Source: Tidjanibacter sp.
GTDB lineage: Bacteria > Bacteroidota > Bacteroidia > Bacteroidales > Rikenellaceae
Length of the DNA: 64,000 nt
Assembly (NCBI GenBank): GCA_017936605.1
Contig: JAGBFH010000020.1
Coordinates: 48,965 to 112,964, forward strand
Direction of reading: 5' to 3'
The position numbers and the translations under genes were made by a program. Of the stretch, positions 1 through 8,900 are shown in pieces (position 1 is the stretch's first letter; every line of letters begins with the position of its first letter). Under the pieces are notes generated by a model. That model saw nothing but the letters and a program-made list of their open reading frames with translations. It did no database searches and was not told where the DNA came from.

Positions 1-70
1 CCTGGTCTGCCACCCACACAAGGCTCCTGCCCTGCGCCATAATCGTCACGGCGCAGAGCATCGCAAACAT
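1..70 (-). CDS. 5' end of an exported protein, cut by the window edge
   Basis: Read on the minus strand from the ATG at 70, 23 codons are open to the window edge. They encode a short hydrophobic stretch with an Ala-Gln ending typical of a Bacteroidetes signal peptide, followed by GRSLVWVADQ. A TTG codon at about 97 in the same frame would add a basic KIK start and give a more complete signal peptide. The gene lies downstream of uxaCBA on the same strand, so another pectin enzyme is possible, but too little is visible to name a family. It is separated from uxaA by repeat-filled DNA. Confidence 0.45.
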   Translation of the reverse strand, partial: MFAMLCAVTIMAQGRSLVWVADQ

Positions 71-267
71 ATTAGTTATAAGTAATTTAATTTTCAATTT
101 TCAATTTTAATTTTCAACTCCCAACAGACCTCTCCCCCGCTTTGCGGACCCTCCCCTAACTTAGGGGAGGGAAAGGGCCAAAAGGGCCAAAAGGGCCTAT
201 AATCCCTTAAGGACTTTAAGGACCTTAAGGACCTTAATTTTCAATTTTCAATTTTCAATTGTCAATT
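71..267. repeat. Composite intergenic repeat block (palindromic module plus 9-bp and 7-bp arrays)
   Basis: This gap between uxaA and the edge gene is almost entirely repeats. It holds TTTTCAA-type 7-bp units (about 85-120 and 238-266), one palindromic module at 123-171 built around CCCTCCCCTAACTTAGGGG and starting AACAGACCTCTCC, AAAAGGGCC 9-bp units (172-198), and TTAAGGACC 9-bp units (205-236). Positions 193-263 match 54425-54495 with one visible mismatch in 71 bases. Confidence 0.85.
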
Positions 268-1755
268 TTATAAGGTTACTCCCGTCTTGAAGATAGCAAC
301 CTCCTTGAAGCCCGTCTGCTCGTGTTTGAGCAGCTGGCCATTTGCGGTGGCGAGAATCTTATCCACAAACCTCTTCAGGAGTGCTTCGGGCTCCTCGTCC
401 TCCACGAGAGTGCCGGCATTGAAGTCTATCCAGCCATTCTTGAACTCATAGAGGCGCGTGTTGGTCGAAATCTTCATTGTGGGCACAAAACTGCCAAAGG
501 GGGTGCCACGACCAGTGGTGAAGAGCACCATCTGACAGCCGCTCAGAGCCAGTGCCGACGAGGCAACAAGGTCATTGCCGGGGGCTTGCAGCAGATTGAG
601 GCCGCGCTTAACTACGGGGTCGGTGTAGGAGAGCACATCCACAACCGTGCCTGCGCCGCCCTTCTGCACACAACCGAGCGATTTCTCCTCGAGGGTGGTG
701 ATGCCGCCCTTCTTGTTGCCGGGCGAGGGATTCTCGTATATGGGCTGGTTGTAACTCTTGAAGTAGCCCTTGAAGTCGTTTATGAGGCATACGGTCTGGT
801 CGAAAACATCCCTGCTCTCGGCCCTGTCCATAAGTATTGTCTCGGCACCGAACATCTCGGGCACCTCGGTGAGGATGGTAGTGCCGCCCTGCGAGATGAG
901 CCAGTCGGATAAGAGGCCCACCAGAGGGTTGGCCGTAATGCCCGAAAAGCCGTCGCTGCCGCCACACTTAAGACCTATTTTGAGCTTCGACAGAGGCTGT
1001 GGGGTGCGCTTGTCGCTGCGGGTGAGCTCCACAAGCTCGCCACACACCTTCACGCCCTCCTCAATCTCGTCGTCGACCTCCTGTGCCACGATGAATCTTA
1101 CCCTCTCGTGGTCCCAGGAGCCAATCTCCTTCTGGAACTCGCTCACCTGGTTGTTCTCACAACCCAGACCCAACACGAGGATGGCACCTGCGTTGGGGTG
1201 GTGGACCATAGCGGCCAGTGCGCGGCGCGTATTGCGGTGGTCGTCACCCAGTTGCGAGCAACCGTAGGGGTGGCTGTAGACCCTCACATCGTCCAGATGG
1301 GAGCAGTCCATCTCCTCCCTCACGCGTCTGGCAATGGCCTCGGCCTGACCGTTCACGCAGCCCACCGTGGGGATAATCCACAACTCGTTGCGGATGCCCA
1401 TATCGCCATTTTTCCTCTCGTAGCCCATCACCATACGGCTGTCGGCGGGGTACTCTTTGGGGGCAATCTTGGGTGTGTAGGTATACTCAATCTCGTCCGA
1501 GAGGTTGGTCTTGATGTTGTGGGAGTGTATCCACTCGCCCTTATGAATTGGGCGTGTGGCGTGACCTATGGGGTAGCCATACTTGATGACATCCTCGCCC
1601 TCGGCAATATCCCTGAGAGCCACCTTGTGACCCTTGGCGATGGGCTCCGCGAGGGTGACCTTTTGGCCTCCTACCTCAATCACTTCGCCCTCGGCAAGGT
1701 CGTCCAGAGCGATAGCAACATCGTCGGCCTCGTTAATCTTTAGGTATCGTTTCAT
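268..1755 (-). CDS. uxaA: Altronate dehydratase
   Basis: Dehydrates D-altronate to 2-keto-3-deoxy-D-gluconate, the third step of galacturonate breakdown in the cytoplasm. The 495-residue product has the full family length. It has an N-terminal SAF-like domain (about residues 10-95) and the large UxaA domain, with SHPYGCSQLGDD, a VLGLGCENNQ stretch and KCGGSDGFSGITANPLVG, all typical of the iron-dependent altronate/galactarate dehydratases. It is the last gene of uxaC-uxaB-uxaA, 19 bp after uxaB. The ATG at 1755 starts MKRYLKIN, as in homologues. Expression probably comes from the promoter upstream of uxaC. No clear intrinsic terminator follows; the downstream DNA is repeats. Confidence 0.95.
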   Translation of the reverse strand: MKRYLKINEADDVAIALDDLAEGEVIEVGGQKVTLAEPIAKGHKVALRDIAEGEDVIKYGYPIGHATRPIHKGEWIHSHNIKTNLSDEIEYTYTPKIAPKEYPADSRMVMGYERKNGDMGIRNELWIIPTVGCVNGQAEAIARRVREEMDCSHLDDVRVYSHPYGCSQLGDDHRNTRRALAAMVHHPNAGAILVLGLGCENNQVSEFQKEIGSWDHERVRFIVAQEVDDEIEEGVKVCGELVELTRSDKRTPQPLSKLKIGLKCGGSDGFSGITANPLVGLLSDWLISQGGTTILTEVPEMFGAETILMDRAESRDVFDQTVCLINDFKGYFKSYNQPIYENPSPGNKKGGITTLEEKSLGCVQKGGAGTVVDVLSYTDPVVKRGLNLLQAPGNDLVASSALALSGCQMVLFTTGRGTPFGSFVPTMKISTNTRLYEFKNGWIDFNAGTLVEDEEPEALLKRFVDKILATANGQLLKHEQTGFKEVAIFKTGVTL

Positions 1756-1774
1756 AGACGAAAGGGGCTTTTGA

Positions 1775-3211
1775 TTACAACATTTTCTTCAGTGCCGCAG
1801 CCATACCCTCCGCGAGGATGCTCTTCACATAGCCGGCAGCCTTCTCAACAAAGGGGGTAACCTCGGTGAAATCCACAGTCCAGATGTCGCGGTTCTCAAC
1901 GATGGCCGCTACGGTAGCGTCAATATCGTCGTTGTTCCACACCTTGCGGATGAAGGCGATGTGCTCGGGGGTGTCGTCGGGCTCAAATGCCACGGTGCCG
2001 CTATAGAGGGTAAGAAGGGCAGCGAAGGTGAACATCTCCTTCTCGGCCACCTTGCCCGCCTTCTTCCAGTTGTCCAGAACGGTGGGGAAGTTGCGGGTCT
2101 CCCATTTGGAGAGCGAGTTGAGCGAGATGGTCTTGAGCATATGGCGGATGTAGGGGTTGTAGAAACGCTCCAGAATACCTGCCGCAAACTCCTTCAGCTC
2201 GGCCTGATCCTCCTCAATCATAGGGATAACCTCCTCCTCGACCATTGTGTTGATGAACTTCTCCAGGTCGGGGGTGTTGAATGCGTCCATAACGGTCTCG
2301 CAACCCATCTGCAAACCGATGGGCACCATACCTGTGTGGGAGCCGTTGAGGATGCGTACTTTCTTGTCGCGGAACTGCTTGATGGTGGGCATAAAGATTA
2401 CGTGGAGGCCGGCCTTGTCGAGGGGCAGACGGCGCTGCACCTCCTTGTAGCCGGGGCCGCCGATAGCCCAGAGGTGGTAGAACTCGGCCTTCACCACGAG
2501 GTTGTCGTTGAAGCCAATCTCCTCCTTAATCTCGTTGATATTTTCGCGGGGGAAGCCGGGAACGATGCGGTCTACGAGGGTGTCGCAGAAGTGGCAGTGA
2601 TTCTCCACCCAGTGGATGAAATCCTCGCCCAGCTTGTTGTACTCGGCGTGACGGAGCACATACTCCCTCAGGGTCGAGCCGTTGTTCTCGATGAGCTCAC
2701 AGCAGATGATGCAGAGGCCCTTTGTGGGGTCGCCCTCGAAGTGTTTGAAACGCTTGTACAGCAGGGCGGTCATCTTTGCGGGATAGCTCTTTGGGGGGAG
2801 TGCCCAGAGGTCGTCGCCCTCCTCGTAGCGGATACCCGCCTCGGTGGTGTTGGAAACGGTAGCCTCCAACTCGGGCGAGAGGAAGATGCGCTCGTAGGCC
2901 GCGTAGTCGGTATAGGGGTTGATGGCGCACTGCACGCTCCTGACGAGGCGGATGTCCTTGACGGGCTGTTTCTCCTTCACACCCTCGAGATAGACATGGT
3001 AGAGGCAATCCTGACCCTCCAACATCTCGGCCATACCTTTGTCAATAGGCTGCACGATAGCCACGCCGTGGTTCATAACGCCTGCCTCGTTGGCCTTGTC
3101 GATTTGCCAATCCACAAAGGCGCGTAAGAAGTTACCCTCGCCAAACTGAAGAATCTTAATGGGAAGTGCGGGTTTCTCTACATTCTGTTTATTTAGTTCT
3201 TTGATAGCCAT
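1775..3211 (-). CDS. uxaB: Tagaturonate reductase (altronate oxidoreductase)
   Basis: NADH-dependent reduction of D-tagaturonate to D-altronate. The 478-residue product belongs to the long-chain mannitol dehydrogenase superfamily. An N-terminal nucleotide-binding region includes LQFGEGNFLRAFVDWQ, and the C-terminal domain has the family signature KVRILNGSHT, in which the Lys, Asn and His belong to the active site. Length is close to that of the E. coli enzyme. It sits 21 bp after uxaC and 19 bp before uxaA on the same strand, so it is co-transcribed. A fructuronate reductase (UxuB) is the nearest alternative, but the UxaC and UxaA neighbours favour UxaB. Confidence 0.93.
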   Translation of the reverse strand: MAIKELNKQNVEKPALPIKILQFGEGNFLRAFVDWQIDKANEAGVMNHGVAIVQPIDKGMAEMLEGQDCLYHVYLEGVKEKQPVKDIRLVRSVQCAINPYTDYAAYERIFLSPELEATVSNTTEAGIRYEEGDDLWALPPKSYPAKMTALLYKRFKHFEGDPTKGLCIICCELIENNGSTLREYVLRHAEYNKLGEDFIHWVENHCHFCDTLVDRIVPGFPRENINEIKEEIGFNDNLVVKAEFYHLWAIGGPGYKEVQRRLPLDKAGLHVIFMPTIKQFRDKKVRILNGSHTGMVPIGLQMGCETVMDAFNTPDLEKFINTMVEEEVIPMIEEDQAELKEFAAGILERFYNPYIRHMLKTISLNSLSKWETRNFPTVLDNWKKAGKVAEKEMFTFAALLTLYSGTVAFEPDDTPEHIAFIRKVWNNDDIDATVAAIVENRDIWTVDFTEVTPFVEKAAGYVKSILAEGMAAALKKML

Positions 3212-3232
3212 AGTATTTGTAGTATTTAGGGG

Positions 3233-4642
3233 TTAAAACTTAAAGAAATTCTTTGCATTGTTGTAGCTGATATCCTCGACCATCTTGCCGATGAAGTCGA
3301 GTTCGCTTGCGGGCAGCAGCCCCTGCTCCACATCGTTGCCCAGCAGGTTGCAGAGCGTGCGACGGAAGTACTCGTGACGGGGGTAGGAGAGGAAGCTGCG
3401 GCTGTCGGTGAGCATACCCACAAAGCGGCTCAGCAGGCCCAGCAGCGAGAGGGCGTTCATCTGCTTCTCCATACCGTCTTTCTGGTCGAGGAACCACCAG
3501 CCGCTGCCGAACTGAATCTTGCCGGGGCCGTAGCGACCGTCCTGGAAGTTGCCGAGCATTGTGGCAATCATCTCGTTGTCGCGGGGGTTGAGGTTGTAGA
3601 TGATGGTCTTGGTGAGCTTGTCCTCGCGGTCCAGCAGGTCGAAGAACTTGGACATATTCTTTGCCACGGTGAAGTCACCAATGGAGTCGAAACCGGTGTC
3701 GGGGCCGAGCTGACGGAACATACGGCTGTTGTTGTCGCGGATTGCGCCATAGTGGAACTGCTGTGTCCAGCCGCTCTTGTGGTCCATAATCGCTTCCTCC
3801 ACCATCATTGCGGTCTTGTACTTGCGAATCTCCTCGGGCGAGAGCTGCTCGCCGCCATATACCCTCTGGAAGAGGCGCTCAATCTCGGCGTGGGTGTAGT
3901 CCTCGGCATAGAACTCCTCGATGCCGTGGTCCGACAGACGGCAACCTACGCTCTCGAAGAAGTCGTGGCGCACCTGAAGGGCCTGGAGTACATCGTCAAA
4001 CGACTTGATTTCCACACCGCTCACCTCCGCCAGGCGGTCGATGTAGGCGCGGAAGCCCGCGGGGTTGTCCACAGCCATAGCCTTGTCGGGGCGCCAGGTG
4101 GGGAGCATCTTCACGCCAAAGTTGTCCTTGGCGGTCTTGATGTGGTGCTCGAGCGAATCTACGGGGTCGTCGGTGGTGCAGACGGTCTCCACATTGTAGT
4201 GGAGCATCAGACCGCGTGCGGTCCTCTCGGGGGTCTGCAACATTGCGGTGCAGTGGTCATAAATCTCACGCGCTGTGGAGGGGTTCAGGAGCTTGTCCAC
4301 ACCAAAGGCGGTCTTGAGCTCCAGGTGGGTCCAGTGGTAGAGGGGGTTGCGCATAGTGTAGGGCACCGTCTCTGCCCACTTCTCGAACTTCTCCCAGTCG
4401 GAGGTCTCTTTGCCTGTACAGTAGCGCTCATCGACACCATTGGTGCGCATTGCACGCCACTTGTAGTGGTCGCCCTCGAGCCAGATGCGCGAGAGGTTTT
4501 CGAACTTGTGGTCGGAGGCCACATACTCGGGGATGAGGTGGCAGTGGTAGTCGATGATGGGCATCTTTGCTGCGTGCTCGTGGTAGAGCCTCTGGGCCGT
4601 TTCGGTCTGCAACAGGAAGTTTTCGTCGTTAAACTGTTTCAT
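3233..4642 (-). CDS. uxaC: Glucuronate/galacturonate isomerase
   Basis: Isomerises D-galacturonate to D-tagaturonate (and glucuronate to fructuronate), the entry step of uronate catabolism. The 469 residues match the usual length of about 470. The metal-binding HxH of the amidohydrolase-like fold is visible in MPIIDYHCHLIPEYVA near residues 28-43. C-terminal SYPRHEYFRRTLCNLLG is also characteristic. It is the first gene of uxaC-uxaB-uxaA and receives galacturonate released by the GH28 and lyase products of the same locus. The ATG at 4642 lies about 45 nt from the inferred transcription start, and the promoter carries the proposed HTCS direct repeats. Confidence 0.95.
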   Translation of the reverse strand: MKQFNDENFLLQTETAQRLYHEHAAKMPIIDYHCHLIPEYVASDHKFENLSRIWLEGDHYKWRAMRTNGVDERYCTGKETSDWEKFEKWAETVPYTMRNPLYHWTHLELKTAFGVDKLLNPSTAREIYDHCTAMLQTPERTARGLMLHYNVETVCTTDDPVDSLEHHIKTAKDNFGVKMLPTWRPDKAMAVDNPAGFRAYIDRLAEVSGVEIKSFDDVLQALQVRHDFFESVGCRLSDHGIEEFYAEDYTHAEIERLFQRVYGGEQLSPEEIRKYKTAMMVEEAIMDHKSGWTQQFHYGAIRDNNSRMFRQLGPDTGFDSIGDFTVAKNMSKFFDLLDREDKLTKTIIYNLNPRDNEMIATMLGNFQDGRYGPGKIQFGSGWWFLDQKDGMEKQMNALSLLGLLSRFVGMLTDSRSFLSYPRHEYFRRTLCNLLGNDVEQGLLPASELDFIGKMVEDISYNNAKNFFKF

Positions 4643-4693
4643 AGTTTTTGGCTTTTTATGTTGTTAGTTTTTGTTGTCCAAACTTTCGCACCA

Positions 4694-4723
4694 TAAAAAT
4701 ACAAAACTTTCCACTATCCGCAA
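4694..4723 (-). promoter_or_regulatory. uxaC promoter (TTG-N19-TATTTTTA)
   Basis: On the minus strand TTG (4721-4723) is followed after 19 bases by TATTTTTA (4694-4701), which matches the Bacteroidetes -33/-7 consensus at all but the last base. The weak last base fits an activated promoter. Its spacing to the GCCA repeat upstream equals that at the susC promoter. Confidence 0.6.
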
Positions 4724-4764
4724 TGTGAATTTTCGCCAGTTTGGTAGGAATTTTTGCCACCCCC
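4721..4764 (-). promoter_or_regulatory. Candidate HTCS operator, two direct repeats, upstream of uxaC
   Basis: Two related units, CAATGTGAATTTTCGCCAG (from 4721) and TAGGAATTTTTGCCACCC (from 4745), have GCCA cores at 4735 and 4756, 21 bp apart. The proximal unit overlaps the -33 TTG. The arrangement is the same at the susC promoter. AraC-type regulators commonly bind direct half-sites about 21 bp apart; assignment to the local HTCS is inference. Confidence 0.6.
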
Positions 4765-4790
4765 AGTCTGGAGCGACAAAAAACCTACTG

Positions 4791-5095
4791 ATGAGCGTAG
4801 ACCGTAGACCGACTACCGTCGACCGACAATAAGGTCTTTAAGGTCACTAAGGTCTTTAAGGTCCTTAATGCCCTTTTGCCCTCACCCTCCCCTAAGTTAG
4901 GGGAGGGTCCGCGGAGCGGGGGAGAGGTCTGTTGGGAGTAGAGAAAGGGCCAAAAGGGCTAAAAGGGCCAAAAGGGCCAAAAGGGCCAAAAGGGCTTATT
5001 GGGCCTATAAGTCCTATAAGTCCCATAAGTCCCATAAGTCCCATAGGCCCCATAAGTCTTATAAGCCCCATAAGCCCTATAGGCCCCATTTTATC
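4791..5095. repeat. Composite repeat block between uxaC and the small secreted protein gene
   Basis: In order this holds a 7-bp array (GTAGACC-type, about 4796-4826), TTAAGGTCT 9-bp units (4830-4868), one palindromic GGGGAGG module in reverse orientation ending AGGTCTGTT (4885-4933), AAAAGGGCC 9-bp units (4944-4996), and ATAAGTCCC/ATAAGCCCC 9-bp units (5000-5092). Open frames here encode only Gly-Leu-Met-type repeats in several frames and are not genes. Confidence 0.85.
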
Positions 5096-5150
5096 TTTAG
5101 GGCTGCCCCCCCATTCCTCCCAACTCTCTCATCACACTCCCTCCCCAAAA

Positions 5151-5190
5151 ACAACCAGAGGGCTGCTCCGAAGAGCGGCCCTCTGGTTGT
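5151..5190 (-). terminator. Intrinsic terminator of the small secreted protein gene
   Basis: A near-perfect stem, ACAACCAGAGGGC to its complement, closes on a C(TTCG)G tetraloop when read on the minus strand and is followed by TTTTT. A near-identical copy lies at 5906-5937, on the other side of the gene. Confidence 0.85.
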
Positions 5191-5193
5191 ATA

Positions 5194-5835
5194 TTAAGGA
5201 ATCTCGATAGATAGCGAGTTGTCGTCTGGGCGTGGAAGAGGGGTGCCAATGGGTATCTGATCTTCGGCGGTATGTTCTTCTACTTCAAAAGCACAACCCA
5301 AGAAAATATAGTCCAACGCTGCGCCAATCGCGGTGGGCTCAAATGCCAACTCTCTTTTTATCCTTAGCTCTATTGCCCTGAATTGTTCTATAGGTATTTT
5401 AGCAATGGGGTTGTCTGGACTTGGCAGGTAGCTAAAGTAAACATCTGTTATAATTCCACTTTGGGAAGATATGTTGAGGGTGATATAGATGGTTTCGCCT
5501 TGCAACATATTTACATACTCCCCAAGCTCGTTAGTGATAATTTCATCGAGCAGTAATTTTTTGCTGTAGGAATTATACACAACACTCCTGTTTTCAATGT
5601 CGGCAACGGCCCCGTCGTTCGCCCAGACTGGAAAATCGCGTCCAGGATGATTGTCGACATTGTAAATATTGACTTGAAAATCGAGTAGTCTATCCACTAT
5701 GTAGGTGCAGTCGCTGAGCTGAACGGTGTCAGCTGTAAAGTCCTCGGTATTCTCAAATGGATAGCGTTGAGCCTCAAGCAATGTTGTTGAACACAAAATA
5801 CAACAAATGGTAAGTAGCGCTTTTCTCATACCCAT
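5194..5835 (-). CDS. Small secreted protein of unknown function
   Basis: From the ATG at 5835 the product has 213 residues and starts MGMRKALLTICCILC, then ends a signal peptide at LEAQ. The upstream ATG at 5889 would place 18 polar residues before it and is less likely. The mature part is mixed alpha/beta with no motif I recognise with confidence. Its ITDVYFSYL...FRAIELRIKREL region resembles Bacteroidales DUF families that mimic the TonB C-terminal fold, but this is a weak impression. Base composition is visibly lower in GC than in the flanking pectin genes. It sits between two near-identical terminators, so it is probably its own unit, possibly from a TAACTTTA -7-like box at 5856-5863. Confidence 0.7.
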   Translation of the reverse strand: MGMRKALLTICCILCSTTLLEAQRYPFENTEDFTADTVQLSDCTYIVDRLLDFQVNIYNVDNHPGRDFPVWANDGAVADIENRSVVYNSYSKKLLLDEIITNELGEYVNMLQGETIYITLNISSQSGIITDVYFSYLPSPDNPIAKIPIEQFRAIELRIKRELAFEPTAIGAALDYIFLGCAFEVEEHTAEDQIPIGTPLPRPDDNSLSIEIP

Positions 5836-5905
5836 ATATAGAGTTTTATTCTCCGTAAAGTTAGTAAAAAAACCTACATCCCGTATCATTGCTCCCCAAA
5901 AACAA

Positions 5906-5937
5906 CCAGAGGGCCGCTCCGAAGAGCAGCCCTCTGG
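5906..5937 (-). terminator. Intrinsic terminator of the susC-susD-lipoprotein operon
   Basis: A CCAGAGGGC stem closes on C(TTCG)G when read on the minus strand, followed by TTGTTTTTGGGG. It lies 30 bp after the lipoprotein stop. It is almost the same sequence as 5151-5190, including the flanking CTCCCCAAAAACAA. Confidence 0.85.
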
Positions 5938-5966
5938 GGTTTGGGAATCTCAAATTAGTCGGTGGC

Positions 5967-8900
5967 CTACTTGGTGTAGGTGTAGCTAATCGAGAAGAGG
6001 TTGATACCGCTATTGCCACTATAGATGTAGATCTTCGAGCCTGCAACTGCGGTGGTGCAGTCTACCTCGAATACCTCGGGAGTTGCGGTCTTATCGGGGG
6101 TGGGGATGGATGCAATCTCGGTGCCATCAACAGCTACGCAGATGGGGCGAGCCTTCGTGGTGGTGTCACCCGAAGCGATAACATCCAACTTGAGGGTACC
6201 TGCTGCGGGAGCCTCGAAGATGAGAACTGCCTTGCCGGTGTTACCCGTGCCACCAAACTGTACGCGGGTCTGAAGTTCACCTGCCGAGTTGTTGTTCTGG
6301 CCGAATTTGAACTTACCACCACCAAGCACGAACTGCAAGCCGTCGTAGGTGAAGCCGTCGGCATCAACCGAGAGTTTGCCACCTGCGGTCATCTTGGTAG
6401 TAACGAAAGTAGCGTCGATATTGCCGGTGTCGCTTGCGCAACCGTTCACCCAGATATCGTCGAAGGCTGCGTGGCCCCACTCGATAGTCTGCTCCTGGGG
6501 AGCGGAGATGTAGGTGTACTCGATTGCGTAGAAGCGCAGACCACCCGAAGGATAGATGTAGACGGTCTGGTTGTTGGCCTCGATGTCATACTCAACCCAA
6601 GTGGGAGTTGCGTGGCCACCGGGCTGCTCCTGAACGGCGCCCTCCTCGCCAACCTGAACTTTCACCATACGGGTGAGGTCCTCCGAACCGGTAGCACCAA
6701 CCTTAACCCTCAGAGTACCATTAGCAGGTGCGGTGAAGGAGAAGCAACGCTGGCTGATAGAACCACCACCATTGGGCTGGAGGTAGTTACCAACGTCCTC
6801 ATTGAGGTAGCCACGGATGTTCTTGCCACCTGCAACAACCCTCAGGCCATCAACGGTCACATCCATATCGGTCGAACCGGTGCTACCCAGAGGTGCGAGC
6901 CAATCGAATACCTCGGTCTCCCAGATGGTGTCCGAGAAGTTCCACGAGAGGGTCACCTCGCCACCAACTACCACCTTGTTGATCTGGAGGGTAGCAACGC
7001 CAGCCTCCGAGGGGAGCCACTTGCTGGAGGTAGCTACGGGGATAGCCACAACCTTCAGGTCGTACTCGCCAATGTAGAGAGCTGCAACCTCCTCTGCGGG
7101 GATGGTGAACGAAAGCTCGGTCTGCTCGGTGGTTGCGCCACGCCACGAAACCTCATAGTGGTCGGCGTTCTCAACGGCTTCCCACGAAGCGGTAACTGCC
7201 ATTGCGGTACCCTCGTCAACCTTGCGGTTGTCGAACGATACGGCGGGAGCCTTCAGAGCTACGGCTACAGCGTCGGGAGTGAGGTCCTGAGTCCACTCGA
7301 TGGACTTGAGGGTCACGCCACCTGCGGCCATAACATAGATATTATTCTCACCCTTGAGGTCGCCCAGCAGAACCTTGTGGGGCTCGCCGTCGGCCAGCAG
7401 GGTGTAGCGGTCGCCACCTGCCAATACCTGTACGCCCTCAACACCGTTGGCACCCTCGGCAGTAACAACTACTGCACCGTAGCCACTGGTGAGCACGCCT
7501 ACAGCACCATAGAGAGGCTCGCCTGCTGCATCAACCATACCTGCCTCAGCGAAGTAGATACCCTCGCCAAGAACAACCTCCGAGGGAGCCTCGGCCGAAG
7601 CGTAGATGCGTGCGTTGCCAATGATGGTGTTGGCCGTGAGAACCTCGCCGTCATAGATAGCCTTGGCGGTGAAATCCCAGGTGTAGGGCTCTGCCACAAC
7701 CTCGAGCTCGGTAGCCCTCACGGGAGGCTCGGGAATAGCAGCGTTCCACCAACGGGGGTCACCTGCCTGTTTTGCGGAGATGTCGCTGGTCTCGTTGAGG
7801 TAGAGTTTGCCTGCGCCGGAGCTCTGGCAAGGATCAACCTCCAGGAGTACGCCACCCTCTGCCAATGCTGCAGCCTCATCGAAAGCAGCACCTGCAATGG
7901 TCTGAGCGGCCGATACGAACCAACCAGCACCTACATTGTAGAAGTAGTTGCCCGAGCATACGGGAGCGTTGGTGTCGGAGGAGTTGCGCACAAGGCGTAC
8001 GAACTCGGCACCGGGAGCCTCACCGTCGCTATACTCGTTGAGGAATACATTCTTGGTACAGAGAATCGACTCGGGAGTGGTCTTGGTCCTCACACCGAAG
8101 ATACCAGCGTTGTTGGAGCTGGTCTTGGTGGTGGTCACAAAGTTGAAGGTACAATTCTTCACCTCCACGAGGCCTGCATCTGCGCTATCGCTAACCCTCA
8201 GGAAGGTACGAGCAGCAGCGTAGAAGGTAGAGTTCTTCACCACAATCGAGGGGTGAACACCATTACGAACATCGATGAAGTCGCCACCAACAGTACCGTC
8301 GGCGTTCACATCGTGTACATAGCAACCGTCAATGAGGATGCTACCGCAATCGGCACCTGCTACATTGTTGTAGTAGAGGCCCTTGGTGTAGCCGTAAACC
8401 TCGCAATTGATGAGCTCGAAGGCCTCCATAGCAGCCTTTGCGGTGAGGATGTGGCCCTTGGTCTCGGCACCAGCAACAGCGTATACTGCGCCGTCGAGAA
8501 CCAGGTCCTCAAGGTGGATGGTGGTAACAGCGCCGCTGGGCTGGATATCCAGACCGGTCACGATGGGTTTCTTGCCATCGGTAGTGGTCTCACCAACCAA
8601 CCAGAGGTTACAACCGATAGTTGCGGTGCTGGGAAGGTCGTATGCTACGCCATCGTTGTACTCGAGTTTGAGCTTAACATCGCCAACGGTGCCGGTGATA
8701 GCGTTCACGATAGCCTCAACGGTGTTTACGGTGTTGAAGCCCGAGTCGCTGGGGCGGGTGAAGGCGGTGATGCTACCGCGGTTGCAAGCCTTACCGTAGA
8801 TGAGGGTGAGCTTGTAGTCGGTGCAAGCCTCCAGACCGCTGGCGGTAGCGGTGCGAGCTGCAATCATCTCTGCCGAAAGGGCAACATCCACGCTCTTCTT

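Noticed and set aside
4892..5210. Open frames encoding Gly-Leu-Met/Gly-Pro-Ile collagen-like repeats on both strands
   Set aside because: They follow from 9-bp repeats without stop codons; overlapping frames on both strands are open, and no start context or non-repeat domain is present.
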